64,000 nucleotides of DNA from Azospirillum sp. TSH58 (lineage in GTDB: Bacteria; Pseudomonadota; Alphaproteobacteria; Azospirillales; Azospirillaceae): positions 1,105,001-1,169,000 of the forward strand of contig NZ_CP022367.1 in assembly GCF_003119115.1 (NCBI RefSeq), in the 5' to 3' direction. The translations under genes were made by a program, and so were the position numbers. Below the pieces are notes generated by a model that saw nothing but the letters and a program-made list of their open reading frames with translations, was not told the DNA's origin and searched no databases. Positions within the stretch are counted from its first letter, which is position 1. Each line of letters opens with the position of its first letter. This document shows, one piece after another, positions 62,186 to 64,000 of the stretch.

Positions 62186-63574
62186 TCATTGCTCCTGCAT
62201 CGCGTGCTGGAGGCCGTTGAGGACCGGCGAGAACACATAGTCGAGGATCGTGCGCCGCCCGGTCAGGATGCTGCAGGTCACGCGCACGCCGGGGAACAGC
62301 TCGTAGGTCTTGCCGCCGTAGTCGAAGCGGGTCACCGGCAGCTCGACGCGGACCTTGTAGTAGGACTGCTTGTTGGCATCGAGCAGCGTGTCGGGGCTGA
62401 TCGTCCGCACCCGCCCCTCGATGTGGCCGAAGCGGGAGGCGTCGCCGCCGGCCAGAGTCACCACCACCGGCTGGTCGGGGCGGACATAGCCGATGTCCTG
62501 CACCGGCAGGCGGGCGTCCACCACCAGCTTGCCGTCGCGCGGCACCAGCTCCACCACCGTCTCGCCGGCCTTGACCACGGCGCCCTTGGTGGAGACGGCC
62601 AGCGTCTTGACGATGCCGTCCATCGGCGCCCGCAGGCTGCTGCGGTCCAGGCTGTCCTGGTAGCGGGTCAGCCGCTGCGACAGCTCGTCGTGGTTGCGGC
62701 GGGCCTCGTCGAGGGCGTTGCGACTCTCCTCCTCGTATTTGCGGCCGATCCACACCAGCTTGCTGCGCGCCTCGGCCAGCGCCGCCTCGGCCTGGGCGAG
62801 GGTGGCGCGGTCCTCGGCGATGGCGCTGCTGACGCGGGCGTCGTCGCGCAGCAGCTCCAGATGCTTCATGCGGTTGGTGATCTCGCGCTTCAGCAGGGTC
62901 TCGCTGATGGAGAGCTGCTCGCGGATCAGGCCCTGCGCCACTTGGGAGCCGCCGATGCGCGCCCGCACGGCGGCCACCTGCTGCTCGCGCTGGGCGATGT
63001 CCTGGCGCTGGATGTCGAGGTCGGAGGCCAGCCGGTCGCGGCGGGCGCGGAACAGGTCGCGGGTCTGCGCCACCAGATCGGGCCGCTCGCGCAGCAGCCG
63101 CTCGGGGAAGACGATGGCCTCGCGGCGCCCGACCTCCGCCTCCAGCCGCGCGGTGTCGGCGGACAGCGAGCCGAGACGGAGCTTCAACTCCTCCAGGTCG
63201 GCGCGGATTTTGGTCTGGTCCAGCTCGACCAACACCTGCCCCGCGGTGACCGAATCGCCTTCCTGCACCAGGATGTCGCGGACGATGCCGCCCTCGAAAT
63301 GCTGGACCGACTGGTTGTAGGACAGCGGCACCACGTCGCCGGGCGCGCTGCTGGAGACGTTCAGCTCGGCGATGGCCGCCCAGCCGAGTGCGGCGAGGAA
63401 GGCGGCGATGCCGACCGCGAACAGGCCGTCGCCGAAGCGGCTTTCGGTGTCCGTGGGCTGCGTTCCGATCAGGGCGGCCGGGAGGGCGGCCGGGATGCCC
63501 GTCGGGATGGGAGGCGTCGCGGACGGGGCCGGGCCGGCGGCGGGCTTGCGGGTCAGCAGGGGTAGCGGCTTCAT
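62186..63574 (-). CDS. Type I secretion membrane-fusion protein (HlyD/PrtE family)
   Basis: The 462-aa protein has a Pro-rich cytosolic N-terminus, one transmembrane helix (about residues 50-70), a lipoyl/biotinyl-like motif (HFEGGIVRDILVQEGDSVTAGQVLVELDQTK) and a long coiled-coil hairpin (about 115-310). A second lipoyl half (RAPMDGIVKTLAVSTKGAVVKAGETVVELVP) and a beta-barrel/TolC-docking C-terminus follow. It bridges the ABC transporter and an outer-membrane TolC protein. It overlaps the upstream ABC gene by 4 bases. No TolC gene is in the window. Confidence 0.93.
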   Translation of the reverse strand: MKPLPLLTRKPAAGPAPSATPPIPTGIPAALPAALIGTQPTDTESRFGDGLFAVGIAAFLAALGWAAIAELNVSSSAPGDVVPLSYNQSVQHFEGGIVRDILVQEGDSVTAGQVLVELDQTKIRADLEELKLRLGSLSADTARLEAEVGRREAIVFPERLLRERPDLVAQTRDLFRARRDRLASDLDIQRQDIAQREQQVAAVRARIGGSQVAQGLIREQLSISETLLKREITNRMKHLELLRDDARVSSAIAEDRATLAQAEAALAEARSKLVWIGRKYEEESRNALDEARRNHDELSQRLTRYQDSLDRSSLRAPMDGIVKTLAVSTKGAVVKAGETVVELVPRDGKLVVDARLPVQDIGYVRPDQPVVVTLAGGDASRFGHIEGRVRTISPDTLLDANKQSYYKVRVELPVTRFDYGGKTYELFPGVRVTCSILTGRRTILDYVFSPVLNGLQHAMQEQ

Positions 63575-64000
63575 GGCGTCACCAGCCCCGCCGCTTCGCG
63601 GGCGGCCACGGTGCTGTTCGGTTGATCGAGGTCGAGCACCAGGGAGGCGCCCTGGAGGATGCGCGGGTCGTGGGAGGCGATGATCACCGTGTGGCCGCTG
63701 CGCGCCAGCTCGATCAGCGTGCGGTAGACGGTGGCGGTGCCCTCGGAGTCCAGCCCGTCGGTCGGCTCGTCGAGCAGGATCAGCCGCCCGCCGACCGCCA
63801 GGGCGCGGGCCAGCGCCAGCCGGCGGCGATGGCCGGTCGGCAGCTCGTGGCCGAAGTTGCGCAGCGGCGTGTCGAGGCCCTGGGCGCAGTCGGCCACCGT
63901 GCGGTCGGCCCCGGCGCGGTGCAGGACGGCGTGAAGCTCCGTCTCCGACAGGCGCGGGTTGGCGAGCAGCAGGTTCTCGCGGATCGTGCGGTTGAGGAAC
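63571..64000 (-). CDS. Type I secretion ABC transporter, C-terminal part
   Basis: Only the last 143 codons are in the window; the gene continues beyond 64000. The segment FLNRTIRENLLLANPRLSE is typical of the Q-loop-downstream region of type I secretion ATPases. Walker B (LILLDEPTDGLDSEG), D-loop and H-loop (IIASHDPR) are intact. The ABC signature, normally LSGGQ, reads LPTGH (FGHELPTGHRRRLALARAL), which is seen in some lineages of toxin exporters. It forms a secretion pair with the following HlyD-type gene. Confidence 0.88.
   Translation of the reverse strand, partial: FLNRTIRENLLLANPRLSETELHAVLHRAGADRTVADCAQGLDTPLRNFGHELPTGHRRRLALARALAVGGRLILLDEPTDGLDSEGTATVYRTLIELARSGHTVIIASHDPRILQGASLVLDLDQPNSTVAAREAAGLVTP

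Overview
The window is about 64 kb of G+C-rich DNA with the look of an Azospirillum-type alphaproteobacterium (Rhodospirillales). This call rests on codon use, an alphaproteobacterial 23S/5S rRNA end, a Che3-type chemosensory cluster like that of Rhodospirillum centenum/Azospirillum, and a fused MrpAB antiporter subunit. It is inference, not a database match. No IS element, prophage, CRISPR array or tRNA gene is visible. The DNA looks like ordinary chromosome interrupted by short intergenic repeats.

Layout. 1-1.2 kb: 3' end of a 23S rRNA gene, then 5S rRNA and a terminator. 1.2-3.1 kb: small unknown genes, a 4-oxalocrotonate tautomerase-like protein and a class II aldolase. 3.2-14.0 kb: a formate module. 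An NtrC-type regulator and membrane histidine kinase sit beside fdhE, fdnGHI (membrane formate dehydrogenase, cysteine type) and fdhD. A sigma-54 promoter preceded by an array of GGACA-N3-TGTCC palindromes lies before fdnG, so the two-component system probably drives the dehydrogenase. 15.0-25.2 kb: a minus-strand chemosensory operon (cheW-cheR/TPR-cheW-mcp-cheA/REC-cheB-REC/REC) followed by a hybrid kinase. It resembles the Che3 system that controls cyst development rather than swimming.

25.5-36.8 kb: housekeeping and scattered genes, namely panD, two small unknowns (one FlaG-like), an endo/exonuclease/phosphatase, a methyltransferase, cheD, a PBP4-type carboxypeptidase, an FHA protein, a PPTase, purC, a D-2-hydroxyacid dehydrogenase and ptsN. 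36.9-43.1 kb: a complete mrpAB-C-D-E-F-G cation/proton antiporter operon. 43.1-44.8 kb: a VOC protein and a porin.

44.9-64 kb: three minus-strand blocks that I consider the most unusual part. (1) An operon of DUF697 protein, 56-aa membrane protein, periplasmic solute-binding protein, cyclic-peptide-exporter-type ABC transporter, SPFH protein, second ABC transporter of the same type, thioester-reductase-like SDR, SET protein and GNAT-like protein. (2) A translationally coupled set that encodes a chimeric channel (type I periplasmic binding domain + Cys-loop-receptor-like extracellular domain + MscS channel), a lipoprotein, and TssJ-, TssL- and TssM-like proteins. None of the other T6SS genes is in view, and the TssM nucleotide-binding motifs have decayed. 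(3) A type I secretion adaptor and the end of its ABC transporter. G+C-rich inverted-repeat doublets (REPIN/BIME-like) sit at several operon boundaries, and in two places they form the 3' end of a coding sequence.
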